From contig DBVX01000063.1 of NCBI GenBank assembly GCA_002308815.1, positions 1 to 6,277 on the forward strand: DNA of 6,277 nucleotides. Direction: 5' to 3'. A program made the translations under genes and the position numbers. The notes beneath the pieces are model-generated. The model was given only the letters and a program-made list of their open reading frames with translations. It was not told the DNA's origin and ran no database searches. This DNA comes from Bacteroidales bacterium UBA1253 (GTDB lineage: Bacteria > Bacteroidota > Bacteroidia > Bacteroidales > Paludibacteraceae). Below, piece by piece: positions 4,412-6,277 of the stretch (position 1 is the stretch's first letter; each line of letters starts with the position of its first letter).

Positions 4412-6277
4412 CTATTCTTTCTTCTCGGTCAGGTCTGTCCATGTGGCGAACCAGGGGGAGGTGGTTTGCTTGCCGCGGGCGAGGGAGGGGAGATTAGGAT
4501 AATTCTGGCTTCGGGCGGTGTCGAACTCATAGACCAGGTAATAGTCATGCGCCAAGGCGGTGAAGCCTTTCTTCTCCAAGTCGGCTCTTGACCAGAAACG
4601 CGGGCCTTTGCCCTTCAGCTTGTACAGCGTGCCGCCCGTGCCGTTGTGCAGCAGCACATAGCGCGCACTGACCGCATCGCGCGTCAGTTCAATCGCGCCC
4701 TTGTCCTCTCCGGTACGCAGATAGCACAAGCCCGTGCGCTCCATCACACTGCGTTTGGCGGCTTTGGCGAAGTTGACCAACACGACCGCATCCGGGTTCT
4801 CGTATGCCAGTCCGTGCTGCGGGATAGATTTCTTGTACAAGTCCGCAAGCATGTGCCTGCTGCGCAGCCATTTCTCTATCTGCCCGCGCAATGCCAGTTC
4901 GCTGCTTGCGGGACGGACAAGCAGACTGCCGTCCTCCGCTGTTTCCTCTGCTTCAGGCCGCAACGGGAACGCACCTATGCCCACTTTCTCCGCCGACTGA
5001 TGGTAATACGACTGCTCGTATTCCTCTTTGGTGTAGTTGCCGGGGAACAGCACATATCCGCCAATCACCTCACGCTTGGGCTTGTTGTTCTCCCTGTCCA
5101 CATAATAGATGGCATCGCGGTAGCGGTGCATCTGGTCGATGGCATCCACAGGCGGCACATCCTGACCGTCTTTCTGTCTGTCATCAATCCGGTATTTGGC
5201 ATCAAACAGGAATGTATATTGAATATCCCGCTGCTTTTTAGTCAGCCGCAGCACTATGTCGGGCCGCTGGTTCGTCGTGAAAGAGGTTGTGCCGCGTATA
5301 GCCGATTCCGCGCGTGCCTCGTCTTCCGCAACAGGCGCATTGTACATGACAGACGCCAGTTCCACGCCGTCCTCCGTCCGCACGAACGTCACTTCCGACT
5401 GCGTGCCCCAACTCAGGTCGCGCACAAACTGCGGTGTCAGTTTCTTGCCGTAATAGCGTGCCTCGGCTTTTTCGCCGAGAATATCCTCCACTATGTTCTT
5501 CACTTTGAGGAAACACCATATCTCGTACAGCACGGAAATATCCTTGGTCTCCAGTTGGTTGACACCTTCTTCCAGTTCATAGCCGCACAGCAGTTCAATC
5601 CATTTCTGATACACAGTGCGGTAACCGTTGGCACGCTTCATCACCAGCGAATCCTGCGCAAAACCTCTGAACTGCCCTATATTGCGGAAGAACGGATGCC
5701 GCACTATCCGTTGCAGGTTCTCCTCCATCTCCTGCAGTTCTTTCTCCAGACGCGCCGAGCGTGACGTGTTGCGTATATGTCCGCTCACCACCAGGAAACG
5801 GCTCAGCAGCTCGTTCATCACAAACTTCAGAAAACGGTTCTCCACCGTATCGTTGGTATGGCATAACTCGGTCGTGCGGTACAGATGATTGGGTTCGTTG
5901 CGGAAGGAAGCATATTCGTTCTCCATGTCCGGTGTCAGCAGCCGCAACCGCTCCGCACGCTCGAAACGCACTTGAGGATGCAGACGGTGACGCGGTGCCT
6001 GTATGATCTGACGGCAGGCATTGAGTATGTCCTGATAGCACGCACGGAATATCTGCCACCATATCAGGTCGGTGGACCGCCCTTGCTGCGTGCGGAAATT
6101 CAGATATGTCTCGCGCATGAACGCGAAGGACAGCATACTGTATTCCTGCTCGATGTCGCGGATGATGCTCTTCATATCAGAGCGGTAGTCCATCTTGTAA
6201 CTCAGTACCTCGGTGGTGAACCGCAGTGTCTGATGCCGCTTGTCCTTGTCGTACGACAGACAGATGTCCGCCTTGCC
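4412..6277 (-). CDS. DUF2357 domain-containing PD-(D/E)XK nuclease, probably McrC-like (5' partial)
   Basis: The frame is open to the right edge: 28 codons precede the first visible ATG (6191-6193), reading GKADICLSYDKDKRHQTLRF and onward, and they join smoothly to VLSYKMDYRSDMKSII. The gene therefore starts outside the window and at least 621 residues are present. Numbered from the edge, the DUF2357 part covers about the first 240 residues. The DUF524-type nuclease domain follows: LYEIWCFLKV (E252), RPDIVL (D340), FLFDAKYRID (D359, K361), QMHRYRDAIYY (about 382-392), GGYVLFPG (about 406-413) and GIGAFPL (about 433-439). The PD-(D/E)XK centre is complete. The last 120 residues form a separate C-terminal region. 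As I understand these families, DUF2357 proteins are related to McrC and are often encoded next to McrB-like GTPases, forming modified-DNA-dependent type IV restriction systems. The partner would lie upstream, to the right, and is not visible. The gene is visibly richer in G and C than the vsr-DUF6155 end. Confidence 0.9.
   Translation of the reverse strand, partial: GKADICLSYDKDKRHQTLRFTTEVLSYKMDYRSDMKSIIRDIEQEYSMLSFAFMRETYLNFRTQQGRSTDLIWWQIFRACYQDILNACRQIIQAPRHRLHPQVRFERAERLRLLTPDMENEYASFRNEPNHLYRTTELCHTNDTVENRFLKFVMNELLSRFLVVSGHIRNTSRSARLEKELQEMEENLQRIVRHPFFRNIGQFRGFAQDSLVMKRANGYRTVYQKWIELLCGYELEEGVNQLETKDISVLYEIWCFLKVKNIVEDILGEKAEARYYGKKLTPQFVRDLSWGTQSEVTFVRTEDGVELASVMYNAPVAEDEARAESAIRGTTSFTTNQRPDIVLRLTKKQRDIQYTFLFDAKYRIDDRQKDGQDVPPVDAIDQMHRYRDAIYYVDRENNKPKREVIGGYVLFPGNYTKEEYEQSYYHQSAEKVGIGAFPLRPEAEETAEDGSLLVRPASSELALRGQIEKWLRSRHMLADLYKKSIPQHGLAYENPDAVVLVNFAKAAKRSVMERTGLCYLRTGEDKGAIELTRDAVSARYVLLHNGTGGTLYKLKGKGPRFWSRADLEKKGFTALAHDYYLVYEFDTARSQNYPNLPSLARGKQTTSPWFATWTDLTEKKE

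Noticed and set aside
4646..5764. A 372-codon open frame on the plus strand
   Set aside because: It lies entirely antisense to the DUF2357 nuclease gene, has no recognisable domain, and reflects the G+C-rich codon use of the real gene on the other strand.

Overview
The window looks like an accessory, defence-island-like stretch of a Bacteroidota chromosome, most likely Bacteroides or a close relative. This rests on three things: a textbook Bacteroidota promoter (TTTG, 19 bases, TATCTTTG) in front of the ATPase gene, a DUF6155 gene, and a sigma region-4 protein of Bacteroides style. Every supported gene lies on the minus strand, so transcription runs from high to low coordinates.

Right to left: (1) 4412-6277 is a large DUF2357/DUF524 PD-(D/E)XK nuclease, probably McrC-like, whose 5' end lies beyond the right edge. 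(2) 4154-4411 is non-coding and carries a strong imperfect hairpin at 4278-4333. (3) 3848-4153 encodes a 101-residue protein that is only a sigma-70 region-4 helix-turn-helix, with a strong ribosome binding site. (4) 3633-3847 holds the ATPase promoter and three 14-base direct repeats spaced exactly 32 bp apart. (5) 2363-3632 is an AAA_14/DUF4143 ATPase broken by one extra base between Walker A and Walker B. (6) 2292-2359 is a second copy of the last bases of the sigma-like gene, so the ATPase unit sits between two near-identical direct repeats. (7) 60-2210 is a compact three-gene operon: a DUF1016/YhcG PD-(D/E)XK nuclease, a Vsr mismatch endonuclease and a DUF6155 protein. A further gene may begin at the extreme left edge.

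Three genes encode nucleases of the PD-(D/E)XK superfamily (DUF2357, YhcG-like, Vsr), and the DUF4143 ATPase carries a PD-(D/E)XK-like C-terminal domain. The Vsr has no cytosine methyltransferase beside it in this window. The layout fits an island built from successive insertions. The least ordinary features are the direct repeats that copy the sigma-like gene's 3' end on both sides of the ATPase, the 32-bp-phased repeats over its promoter, and an A9 tract in vsr that decides whether the gene overlaps its downstream neighbour. No RNA genes, CRISPR array or transposase were seen.
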